Positions 1-5,887 of a DNA stretch of 5,887 nt are shown here, piece by piece (positions within the stretch are counted from its first letter, which is position 1; each line of letters begins with the position of its first letter). This DNA comes from Klebsiella pneumoniae (GTDB lineage Bacteria > Pseudomonadota > Gammaproteobacteria > Pseudomonadales > Azotimanducaceae): NCBI GenBank assembly GCA_945878745.1, contig CAMDVY010000212.1:1-5887 (forward strand), given 5' to 3'. The notes under the pieces were generated by a model. It worked only from the letters and a program-made list of their open reading frames with translations. It made no database searches and had not been told where the DNA came from. The translations under genes were made by a program, and so were the position numbers.

Positions 1-30
1 GAGGACCGAAGCTGCCACATCAAGGATTGA
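1..30 (+). other. possible 3' tail of an upstream gene (unidentified)
   Basis: Reading frame 1 is open from the window edge and ends at a TGA at 28-30, giving only EDRSCHIKD before the stop. Frame 2 is also open and ends at TGA 32-34, so even the frame is uncertain. If either is real, the upstream gene ends 13-17 bases before the glgP ATG, which would make glgP an internal gene of a longer operon. Ten codons are too few to identify a family, and such a short open stretch could occur by chance. Confidence 0.2.
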
Positions 31-31
31 A

Positions 32-37
32 TGAGGA
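32..37 (+). promoter_or_regulatory. Shine-Dalgarno sequence of glgP
   Basis: TGAGGA lies 10 bases upstream of the ATG at 48. This is a workable, slightly long spacing. It favours ATG 48 over the in-frame TTG at 27, whose only purine-rich stretch (AAGGA at 22-26) abuts the start codon with no spacer. Confidence 0.6.
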
Positions 38-47
38 AAAAACGACA

Positions 48-2468
48 ATGAAATCTGCAACCCTGCGCAAGAAGATCGACAGGCATTTTGCGACCACGCT
101 CGGCCGCAGCCAAGACGAGCAATCGTCCTGGTATCTCTACCTGGCTACCGCCCTGGCGGTGCGAGATCGCGTGTTCAATGAAAGGCGCGAGACGAAGGAG
201 CGTCGTCGTCAGGAACCGGAGAAGCGGGTCTTCTATCTTTCCATGGAATTCCTGCTGGGTCGCACACTGTCCAATACTCTGAAAAATCTGGATATCGAAC
301 TTCCCGCTCGAGAAGCGTTGTGTGAGTTGGGCGCACAGCTGGAAGAACTGCAGGCCGAAGAATCCGACGCAGGCCTGGGCAATGGTGGTCTGGGCCGTCT
401 GGCAGCTTGTTTTCTCGACAGTTGCGCGACGATGGATTTACCGGTCACCGGCTACGGCCTGCGTTACGACTACGGCATGTTTCATCAGGCGATCGAGAAC
501 GGTTATCAGATTGAACAACCGGATCACTGGCTGTTGCGAGGGTATCCGTGGGAAATCGAGCGCTCCGAGCTGAGCCGCCAGATTCACTTCTATGGAAGGA
601 CGGAGGCCTACCAGGATGAAAAAGGTGCACTTCGTTATCGCTGGGTCGATAGCAGCGATGTCATCGCGGTGCCGTACGATCTACCCATTCCCGGGGACCG
701 CAACGGCGTGGTGAATACGCTTCGTCTGTGGTCGTCCGAGGCCACCGCACAGTTCGATCTGGGTGAATTCAATGCGGGTGGATATGCGGAATCCGTCGCC
801 CAGAAAAACGCCGCTGACAGCATCACCATGGTGCTGTATCCAAACGATGCATCGGAGAACGGCAAGGCTCTGCGTCTGCAGCAGCAATACCTGCTGGTGT
901 CCGCCAGCCTGCAGGATGTATTGGCGCAATGGAAAGAGCTTCACGACCCGGACTTTACAGACTTCGCAGCCCAGCACTGCTTTCAGCTGAACGATACGCA
1001 TCCTGCCATCGCTGTCGCGGAACTCATGCGTCTGTTGCTGGATGAACACCGTATGGGCTGGGACGAGGCGTGGACCATCACCAGTCAGACCATGGCCTAT
1101 ACCAATCACACGCTCTTGCCCGAGGCACTGGAAGTGTGGTCCGTGGAGTTGTTCGCACGCATGTTACCCCGAGTGTTCGACATCGTGCGCGAGAACAACG
1201 CCCGATTCATGGCTGCCGTGGCGAGGACCTGGCCCGGTGATCACGACCGACAACGACGGATGTCCATCATCACTGAAGGGCCTCATGCGCAAGTACGCAT
1301 GGCACATCTGGCCGTGGTTGGCAGCTTCTCCGTCAACGGCGTGGCCGCACTGCACAGTCGACTGCTGACAACCCAGCTGTTCCGAGACTTTAGCGAACAC
1401 ACCCCGGCCAAATTCAACAACAAGACCAACGGTGTCTCCCCACGTCGCTGGTTGGCGCACTGCAATTCCGGATTGTCACAGTTGATTACCCAGGCCATCG
1501 GGTCGGACTGGCTTGAAGATCTGAGCCAGATCCGCAGGCTTGCGGATTACCAGAATGACGAGAGCTTTCTGGCCCGATGGGGTGAGGTTCGCCTCTCCAA
1601 CAAGAAGCAGCTCTCGCGTTATGTCCGTGAGGTCGCTGGTGTTGAGTTCGCGCCCCAGATGCTGGTCGATGTTCAGGTCAAGCGCGTTCATGAATACAAA
1701 CGGCAGCTCTTGAACGTGCTGCACGTGATCCACCTCTATGACCGCATTCATCGGGGGGATCCGGTTGTGGGGCCCGGCCGGATGGTGCTGATCGGTGGGA
1801 AGGCGGCGCCTGGATACGTCATGGCCAAGAAGATCATCAAGCTGGTGAACAACGTCGCTCAGTGCATCAATGAAGATGATTCGCTCGAAGATCAATTACG
1901 CATGGCGTTTCTGCAGAACTACTCGGTTTCCGCCATGGAACGGATCTGCCCCGCAACCGATCTCTCCGAGCAGATCTCAACCGCTGGCAAGGAAGCGTCC
2001 GGTACCGGGAACATGAAGCTCATGATGAACGGCGCGGTGACCATTGGTACGGCAGACGGCGCCAATATCGAAATTTTGGAGCGGGTCGGGAAAGATGCCT
2101 TTTTTCTCTTCGGATTGTCTGCAGAAGAGGTGGTTTCTCAACGTCACAGCTACGACCCCAACCGGATCATCGCCGAGGACTCAGACCTGTCGCGCGTCAT
2201 GGCACTGCTGGAGGGTGGCCAGTTCAATCTGTTCGAGCCCGGGATATTTGATGACGTTATCGCCCATATCCGCAATCCGCATGATCCCTGGATGATCGCC
2301 GCAGACTTCCGCGCATACGTTGATGCCCAGCAGCAGGTCGAAGTTGCCTTTGCTGACTCACTGCGCTGGCAACGCATGAGCCTGCGCAACTCTGCGTCGT
2401 CGTCGTTTTTTTCGTCGGATCGAACCATCCGCGAATACGACCGCGACATCTGGCATGTGCGTGGCTGA
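48..2468 (+). CDS. glgP: glycogen phosphorylase (alpha-glucan phosphorylase, GT35)
   Basis: This is a PLP-dependent cytoplasmic enzyme that cleaves terminal alpha-1,4 glucose from glycogen or maltodextrin with phosphate, releasing glucose-1-phosphate. It is full length at 806 residues (E. coli MalP 797, GlgP 815). Visible family signatures, numbered from ATG 48, are: the VFYLSMEFLLGR segment near the N-terminus; DAGLGNGGLGRL at 107-118; NDTHP at 315-319; the YTNHTLLPEAL active-site loop; NNKTNGVSPRRWL; DVQVKRVHEYKRQ at 541-553; and EASGTGNMK, whose Lys657 should carry the PLP Schiff base. The C-terminus FFSSDRTIREY is also typical. An in-frame TTG at 27 would add seven residues, but ATG 48 has the better-placed ribosome site. 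Some segments resemble E. coli MalP (GSFSVNGVAALHS, STAGKEASGTGNMKL) and others GlgP (SSDRTI, TNGVSPRRWLA). I use glgP because of the glgC/glgA neighbourhood. Its stop codon overlaps the malQ start. Confidence 0.95.
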   Translation: MKSATLRKKIDRHFATTLGRSQDEQSSWYLYLATALAVRDRVFNERRETKERRRQEPEKRVFYLSMEFLLGRTLSNTLKNLDIELPAREALCELGAQLEELQAEESDAGLGNGGLGRLAACFLDSCATMDLPVTGYGLRYDYGMFHQAIENGYQIEQPDHWLLRGYPWEIERSELSRQIHFYGRTEAYQDEKGALRYRWVDSSDVIAVPYDLPIPGDRNGVVNTLRLWSSEATAQFDLGEFNAGGYAESVAQKNAADSITMVLYPNDASENGKALRLQQQYLLVSASLQDVLAQWKELHDPDFTDFAAQHCFQLNDTHPAIAVAELMRLLLDEHRMGWDEAWTITSQTMAYTNHTLLPEALEVWSVELFARMLPRVFDIVRENNARFMAAVARTWPGDHDRQRRMSIITEGPHAQVRMAHLAVVGSFSVNGVAALHSRLLTTQLFRDFSEHTPAKFNNKTNGVSPRRWLAHCNSGLSQLITQAIGSDWLEDLSQIRRLADYQNDESFLARWGEVRLSNKKQLSRYVREVAGVEFAPQMLVDVQVKRVHEYKRQLLNVLHVIHLYDRIHRGDPVVGPGRMVLIGGKAAPGYVMAKKIIKLVNNVAQCINEDDSLEDQLRMAFLQNYSVSAMERICPATDLSEQISTAGKEASGTGNMKLMMNGAVTIGTADGANIEILERVGKDAFFLFGLSAEEVVSQRHSYDPNRIIAEDSDLSRVMALLEGGQFNLFEPGIFDDVIAHIRNPHDPWMIAADFRAYVDAQQQVEVAFADSLRWQRMSLRNSASSSFFSSDRTIREYDRDIWHVRG

Positions 2469-2470
2469 TG
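2466..2470 (+). promoter_or_regulatory. glgP/malQ stop-start overlap (translational coupling)
   Basis: The sequence TGATG combines the glgP stop (2466-2468) with the malQ ATG (2468-2470). The preceding ~25 bases lack a recognisable GGAG-like ribosome site, so malQ translation probably depends on ribosomes terminating on glgP and reinitiating. Confidence 0.65.
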
Positions 2471-3937
2471 ACCAACTGTCTGCCTGATCGCGCCAGCGGT
2501 GTGCTGCTGCATGTGACGAGCCTGCCGGGATCCTCGGGTATCGGTGAGCTCGGCCAGGCTGCGCATGATTTGGTGCACTGGCTTCAACAAGCGGGACAAC
2601 GCTACTGGCAGGTGCTGCCGCTGGGTCCGACGGGTTACGGAGAGTCGCCGTATCAACTGCTGTCCGCGTACGCCGGCAACCCGCTGTTGATCAGTCTGGA
2701 GTCGCTGGGCTATGCGTCACCGCAATCCGCAGTCGACCCTTCGCGGGTGGATTTCGAGTCGGTGACGACGGGTAAAAAAAGCGCGCTTGCGCATGCTGGT
2801 GCAGAATTTCTGGCATCCGCCAACGGAACTGATCGGGAACGGGTAGAGAGATTCATCCAGGAAACACCCTGGCTGGCCGACTATGCGTTGTTTGCCACCT
2901 TGAAGGAGCGGTTTGACCTACTGCCTTGGCACCTGTGGCCGAGGGAATATGCAGATCGTGATCCCGCAGCGCTCAATGAGGCTTCGCAGGAACATGCCAC
3001 TGCGCTGTTCCAGTGCAAACTCGAACAGTTCTGGTTTCACGAGCAGTGGGCCGCCTTGCGTCGTTCCGCGCAGGAGGCCGATATTCGCATCATCGGCGAC
3101 ATCCCGATCTACGTGGCTCATGACAGCTGTGAGGTCTGGTGCGCGCGTGAACTCTTTGATCTGGCACCGGACGGATCACCCCTTACCATCGCCGGAGTGC
3201 CGCCAGACTATTTCAGCGCAACAGGTCAACGTTGGGGTAACCCGCTGTATCGCTGGGAACGACACGCTGAAGATGGCTTTGCGTGGTGGCGTTCGCGGCT
3301 GGCCCACGCTGCATCGATGTTTGATCTCATTCGCGTGGATCACTTTCGTGGTTTCGATTCCTATTGGGCGATACCATCCTCGTGCGAAACTGCGGTTGAT
3401 GGTGTTTGGCTGACCGGTCCAGGCCTGGCCTTTTTTAACGCTATCCGCGCGGCGTTAGGTGACCTGCCTCTGATCGCTGAAGATCTGGGTCAGTTGACCG
3501 ATAGTGTCCATGCTCTCAGGGCGACCCTGGGATTGCCTGGCATGCGGGTGCTGCAGTTTGGTTTTGACGGGGAACCAACCAACCCCCATGCACCGCACAA
3601 CATCGAAACGAACGTCGTCTGTTACACGGGAACACACGATAACGATACGACGCGTGGCTGGTATGACGGTCTGGATGACCTGGTGCGCGAACGGGTTGGC
3701 TCTCGCGACGGTGCAGCAGGGGCTGCCGATGTACTGATCGACGTGGCGCTCCGGAGTCCTGCACAACTCGTCATCATCCCGATGCAGGATATTCTTGGTC
3801 TGGACAGTCGCGCCAGATTCAACACGCCCGGCGTGATCGGGGGTAATTGGTTGTGGCGGGTCACCGCCTCGGAATTGACAGCAGAGCGGGCAGCAAAGCT
3901 TGCCCGGAAAACAGGAATTTTTCAGAGAAATCATTGA
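2468..3937 (+). CDS. malQ: 4-alpha-glucanotransferase (amylomaltase, GH77)
   Basis: This is a cytoplasmic disproportionating enzyme that transfers alpha-1,4-glucan segments between maltodextrins, turning short oligosaccharides into chains long enough for phosphorylase and releasing glucose. At 489 residues it matches the compact Thermus-type amylomaltase (~500) rather than the ~690-residue E. coli MalQ with its extra N-terminal region. The N-terminus (SGVLLHVTSLPGSSGIGELG, then QVLPLGPTGYGESPYQ) is diagnostic of GH77. The expected catalytic residues are all present: nucleophile Asp291 in RVDHFRGF, acid/base Glu338 in LIAEDLG, and Asp391 in GTHDNDTTRGW. The flexible substrate loop GVPPDYFSATGQRWGNPLYRW and the C-terminal NTPGVIGGNWLWR are also seen. 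It overlaps glgP and glgC by one base each. Co-expression with glgP fits recycling of phosphorylase-limit maltodextrins. The A7 run at 2774-2780 lies in frame and does not disrupt the gene. Confidence 0.95.
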   Translation: MTNCLPDRASGVLLHVTSLPGSSGIGELGQAAHDLVHWLQQAGQRYWQVLPLGPTGYGESPYQLLSAYAGNPLLISLESLGYASPQSAVDPSRVDFESVTTGKKSALAHAGAEFLASANGTDRERVERFIQETPWLADYALFATLKERFDLLPWHLWPREYADRDPAALNEASQEHATALFQCKLEQFWFHEQWAALRRSAQEADIRIIGDIPIYVAHDSCEVWCARELFDLAPDGSPLTIAGVPPDYFSATGQRWGNPLYRWERHAEDGFAWWRSRLAHAASMFDLIRVDHFRGFDSYWAIPSSCETAVDGVWLTGPGLAFFNAIRAALGDLPLIAEDLGQLTDSVHALRATLGLPGMRVLQFGFDGEPTNPHAPHNIETNVVCYTGTHDNDTTRGWYDGLDDLVRERVGSRDGAAGAADVLIDVALRSPAQLVIIPMQDILGLDSRARFNTPGVIGGNWLWRVTASELTAERAAKLARKTGIFQRNH

Positions 3938-3939
3938 TG
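3924..3939 (+). promoter_or_regulatory. glgC ribosome-binding region and malQ/glgC stop-start overlap
   Basis: AGAGAAA at 3924-3930 sits six bases before the glgC ATG at 3937 and is a moderate Shine-Dalgarno match. A better AGGAA at 3913-3917 is too far away (19 bases). The malQ TGA (3935-3937) shares its last base with the glgC ATG (3937-3939), so coupling to malQ translation is likely, helped by the purine-rich site. Confidence 0.5.
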
Positions 3940-5232
3940 GACTTCAAGAATCCCGCCTTGCAAAATCAGGACGATCCGCGGTTTGTCAGCAAGCTGACCC
4001 GCAAGACGATGGCGCTCATCCTCGCCGGCGGACGAGGGGCGCGTCTGCATGAATTGACTGAGTGGCGAGCCAAGCCGGCGCTTCATTTCGGTGGCAAGTT
4101 CCGGATCATCGACTTCACGCTGTCCAACTGTGCCAACTCGGGCATCCGTCGAGTTGGGGTGTTGACCCAATACAAGTCCCATTCCCTGATCAGGCATCTG
4201 ATCGCGGGCTGGACCCACTTCCGCAAGGAGACCAACGAGTTCGTCGAGGTGCTGCCAGCGCAGCAGCGAACGTCGGACGACTGGTACAAGGGGACAGCCG
4301 ATGCGGTGTTCCAGAATCTCGACATCATCCGCTCTGTGGCGCCAGAGTATGTGGTGATTCTCGCCGGTGATCATGTGTACAAGATGGACTACGGCACGAT
4401 GATTGCCGCGCACGTCAAGAGCGATGCCGACATGACCGTTGGTTGCGTGCCGGTGAACACTGAGGAGGCTGCGGGGACGCTAGGCGTCATGCAGGTTGAT
4501 GCCAACGATCGCGTGCTGGCATTCCAGGAAAAACCAGAGCACCCTGCCGAGTTGCCAGACCAGCCTGGTGTTTGTCTGGCATCGATGGGCATCTATGTGT
4601 TCAACACACGGTTCCTTTTTGAACAGCTCATTCGTGATGCGGATGATCCAAAATCAAAACACGACTTCGGTTTCAACATCATTCCCCACGTTGTCAGTCG
4701 ATATCGGGTGTTCGCCCATTCCTTCCGTCACGAAACTTCCGGCGTACAAGCCTACTGGCGCGACGTTGGAACGCTGGACAGTTACTGGAATGCCAACATG
4801 GAACTGGTGGAACCAGACCCCGAACTGAACATCTATGACATCGATTGGCCGATTCGCACGGCGCAGTCGCAGTTGCCACCGGCGAAATTTGTCTTCGATG
4901 ATGATGATCGACGTGGATACGCGGTGGACTCGCTGATCTCGGGCGGTTGCATCATTTCCGGCGCCGTGATTCGAAAGTCGTTGATCAATTCAAATGTTCG
5001 AGTGCATTCCTATTCCACCATCGAGCGATCCGTGATCCTGCCGGATGTGGAGGTCGGGCGTGGCTGCCAGCTCAACAAGTGCATCATTGATCGCGGTGTC
5101 ATCCTGCCCCCAGGCACGCGAGTAGGCATCGATCATGACGAGGATCGAGCCCGTGGCATGCGGGTTACGGAGAGCGGTGTGGTGCTGGTGACGCCGGACA
5201 TGATGGGACAACCACTGCACATGACGCGCTGA
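3937..5232 (+). CDS. glgC: glucose-1-phosphate adenylyltransferase (ADP-glucose pyrophosphorylase)
   Basis: It catalyses ATP + glucose-1-phosphate to ADP-glucose + PPi, the committed and normally allosterically controlled step of bacterial glycogen synthesis; the family is homotetrameric. At 431 residues it has the same length as E. coli GlgC. The N-terminal nucleotidyltransferase domain shows LILAGGRGARL (27-37), RAKPALHFGGKFRIIDF (44-60), WYKGTADAV with Tyr117 (ATP contact), AGDHVYK with catalytic Asp145 (E. coli Asp142) and FQEKP with Lys199 (glucose-1-phosphate contact, E. coli Lys195). YWRDVGTLDSYW follows. From about residue 332 hexapeptide-like repeats (SLISGGCIISGAVI, IERSVILPDVEVG, CIIDRGVILP) form the C-terminal beta-helix. 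The frame is open upstream to a TTG at 3847, but family alignment and the coupled overlap support ATG 3937. Oddity: E. coli effector-site residues Lys39, Arg130, Arg419 and Arg423 align with Trp43, Ser133, Pro420 and Gly424, whereas His50, Arg56 and Arg386 are kept. Regulation by fructose-1,6-bisphosphate is therefore doubtful. Confidence 0.97.
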   Translation: MDFKNPALQNQDDPRFVSKLTRKTMALILAGGRGARLHELTEWRAKPALHFGGKFRIIDFTLSNCANSGIRRVGVLTQYKSHSLIRHLIAGWTHFRKETNEFVEVLPAQQRTSDDWYKGTADAVFQNLDIIRSVAPEYVVILAGDHVYKMDYGTMIAAHVKSDADMTVGCVPVNTEEAAGTLGVMQVDANDRVLAFQEKPEHPAELPDQPGVCLASMGIYVFNTRFLFEQLIRDADDPKSKHDFGFNIIPHVVSRYRVFAHSFRHETSGVQAYWRDVGTLDSYWNANMELVEPDPELNIYDIDWPIRTAQSQLPPAKFVFDDDDRRGYAVDSLISGGCIISGAVIRKSLINSNVRVHSYSTIERSVILPDVEVGRGCQLNKCIIDRGVILPPGTRVGIDHDEDRARGMRVTESGVVLVTPDMMGQPLHMTR

Positions 5233-5237
5233 TCATG
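5230..5237 (+). promoter_or_regulatory. glgC/glgA junction with 2-base gap
   Basis: TGATCATG contains the glgC stop (5230-5232), two bases, and the glgA ATG (5235-5237). No purine-rich Shine-Dalgarno stretch is visible in the preceding 25 bases, so glgA probably relies on reinitiation by ribosomes that have just finished glgC. This would tie the amounts of the two synthetic enzymes together. Confidence 0.5.
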
Positions 5238-5887
5238 CGGATTCTGATGGTCGCCGCGGAAAACGGCGCACTACCTGGCGGGAAAGTCGGCGGCATGGCG
5301 GATGTGATCGCACAGATGCCACCGGTGCTGAGTTCGCAAGGTCACACCCTGGACGTTCTGATTCCATCCTACGGGAGTTATCAGAGCCGAGCCGATGCCA
5401 CACTGCAGGGCACGGTAGGTGCGATGTTTGGAGGCATCGAACAACGGCTTGATCTGTATCGGCTCGCGTCGACCGAAACAGGCGTTGGACAATGGGTGTT
5501 GCATCATCCCCTGTTCGGTCAACCACCGGGCCGGATCTATCACCACGATGACGCATCTGCGCCATTTGCGACCGACGCCAACCTTTATGCGTTGTTCTGC
5601 GCGGGCGTTGCTGCGTGTCTGCAGGAGCGATTCTGGTCTGGGCTCGACGTGCTGCATCTGCACGACTGGCATACCGCGGGAACACTGTTGTTTCTACCGG
5701 CGATCCAATCACAAGGCAGACCACGAACGGTCTTCACCATTCACAATCTGGCGCTGCAGGGCCAACGCCCACTGGCTGGTCCACAGTCATCATTTACCGC
5801 CTGGTTCGGTGAACTGCCATGTCCTGCGGAAGCCATCGATCCCCGTTTCCCTGATTGTTATAACCCGATGCGTCTTGGCATCAATAT
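5235..5887 (+). CDS. glgA: glycogen synthase, ADP-glucose type (GT5), 5' portion only
   Basis: It transfers glucose from ADP-glucose to the non-reducing end of alpha-1,4-glucan in the cytoplasm. Only 217 complete codons are present: the frame is open to the window edge with no stop, against ~480-500 residues for the family. What is seen is the N-terminal Rossmann half of a GT-B fold: MRILMVAAEN; the glycine-rich donor-binding motif GGKVGGMADV with Lys17 (equivalent of E. coli Lys15 in KTGGLADV); LIPSYG; VLHLHDWHT with His141-His146; and FTIHNLALQG with His170 (equivalent of E. coli His161). The last residues, YNPMRLGIN, match the start of the segment that in the family leads into a VSPTYA motif. 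The C-terminal domain lies outside. The ALPGGKVGG form differs from the E. coli PLLKTGG form, suggesting a distinct GT5 branch. ATG 5235 gives the family-typical start; ATG 5247 would remove the first beta-strand. Confidence 0.93.
   Translation, partial: MRILMVAAENGALPGGKVGGMADVIAQMPPVLSSQGHTLDVLIPSYGSYQSRADATLQGTVGAMFGGIEQRLDLYRLASTETGVGQWVLHHPLFGQPPGRIYHHDDASAPFATDANLYALFCAGVAACLQERFWSGLDVLHLHDWHTAGTLLFLPAIQSQGRPRTVFTIHNLALQGQRPLAGPQSSFTAWFGELPCPAEAIDPRFPDCYNPMRLGIN

Noticed and set aside
48..2468. Naming the phosphorylase malP because of MalP-like segments and adjacency to malQ
   Set aside because: The features are mixed between MalP and GlgP, and the gene is co-transcribed with glgC and glgA, so glgP is the safer label. 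The two names cover the same reaction.
2150..2656. 168-residue reverse-strand frame across the glgP/malQ junction
   Set aside because: It is antisense to two confidently identified genes, has no domain or ribosome site that I can see, and has shadow-like composition.
2913..3413. 166-residue + strand frame inside malQ
   Set aside because: It is out of frame with malQ, whose catalytic motifs continue unbroken through the region; the translation shows no family features.
3875..3903. Perfect TTGACA hexamer (3875-3880) as a -35 box for an internal promoter before glgC
   Set aside because: At spacings of 16-18 bases the -10 position reads AGCTTG, GCTTGC or CTTGCC, none resembling TATAAT. The hexamer encodes part of MalQ and is probably chance.
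3847..3936. N-terminal extension of glgC from TTG 3847 (30 extra residues)
   Set aside because: The extension would overlap malQ by 91 bases and has no family similarity. ATG 3937 gives exactly the usual 431-residue protein and a coupled start.
3455..4413. Long reverse-strand frames (3455-3934 and 3931-4413) opposite malQ and glgC
   Set aside because: Both are fully antisense to conserved coding sequence and show no protein family features.
5230..5235. TGATCA palindrome at the glgC/glgA junction as an operator
   Set aside because: A six-base palindrome is expected by chance, and this one is accounted for by the stop codon and the start of the ATG.
5233..5724. 163-residue reverse-strand frame opposite glgA
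   Set aside because: The translation is rich in Arg, Ser and Pro with no recognisable domain, and it lies opposite the well-supported glgA frame. It is a GC-driven shadow.

Overview
The window is almost wall-to-wall coding and carries a compact glycogen / alpha-glucan operon read entirely on the + strand: glgP (glycogen phosphorylase), malQ (4-alpha-glucanotransferase), glgC (ADP-glucose pyrophosphorylase) and the first ~217 codons of glgA (glycogen synthase), which runs off the right edge. The style of the proteins (GlgC the same length as the E. coli enzyme and very like it; a GlgA N-terminus of the ALPGGKVGG type), the moderate-to-high GC content (roughly 55-60% in lines I sampled by eye) and the tight gene packing suggest a proteobacterium, most likely a gammaproteobacterium. 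I cannot name the genus.

Layout: bases 1-47 hold the glgP leader, with a Shine-Dalgarno-like TGAGGA and perhaps the last codons of an upstream gene. glgP occupies 48-2468. malQ starts on the last base of the glgP stop codon (TGATG at 2466-2470). glgC starts the same way on the malQ stop (3935-3939). glgA starts two bases after the glgC stop (5230-5237). There is no intergenic space large enough for a terminator, an RNA gene or a well-formed promoter, so I read the four genes as one transcript with coupled translation. The operon promoter must lie upstream of the window.

Function: GlgC makes ADP-glucose from glucose-1-phosphate and ATP, and GlgA adds the glucose to alpha-1,4-glucan. GlgP releases glucose-1-phosphate from the same polymer by phosphorolysis. 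MalQ disproportionates the short maltodextrins left over so that they can be phosphorolysed again. Synthesis and breakdown enzymes are thus made together, so control of flux is likely mainly allosteric. Branching (glgB) and debranching (glgX) enzymes are not in the window.

I found no mobile element, CRISPR array, tRNA/rRNA, defence module or new type of system. The most interesting signal is in GlgC: several residues that form the fructose-1,6-bisphosphate/AMP regulatory site in the E. coli enzyme are replaced (Trp43, Ser133, Pro420 and Gly424 in place of Lys39, Arg130, Arg419 and Arg423), while the catalytic residues are intact. This points to a different effector specificity.
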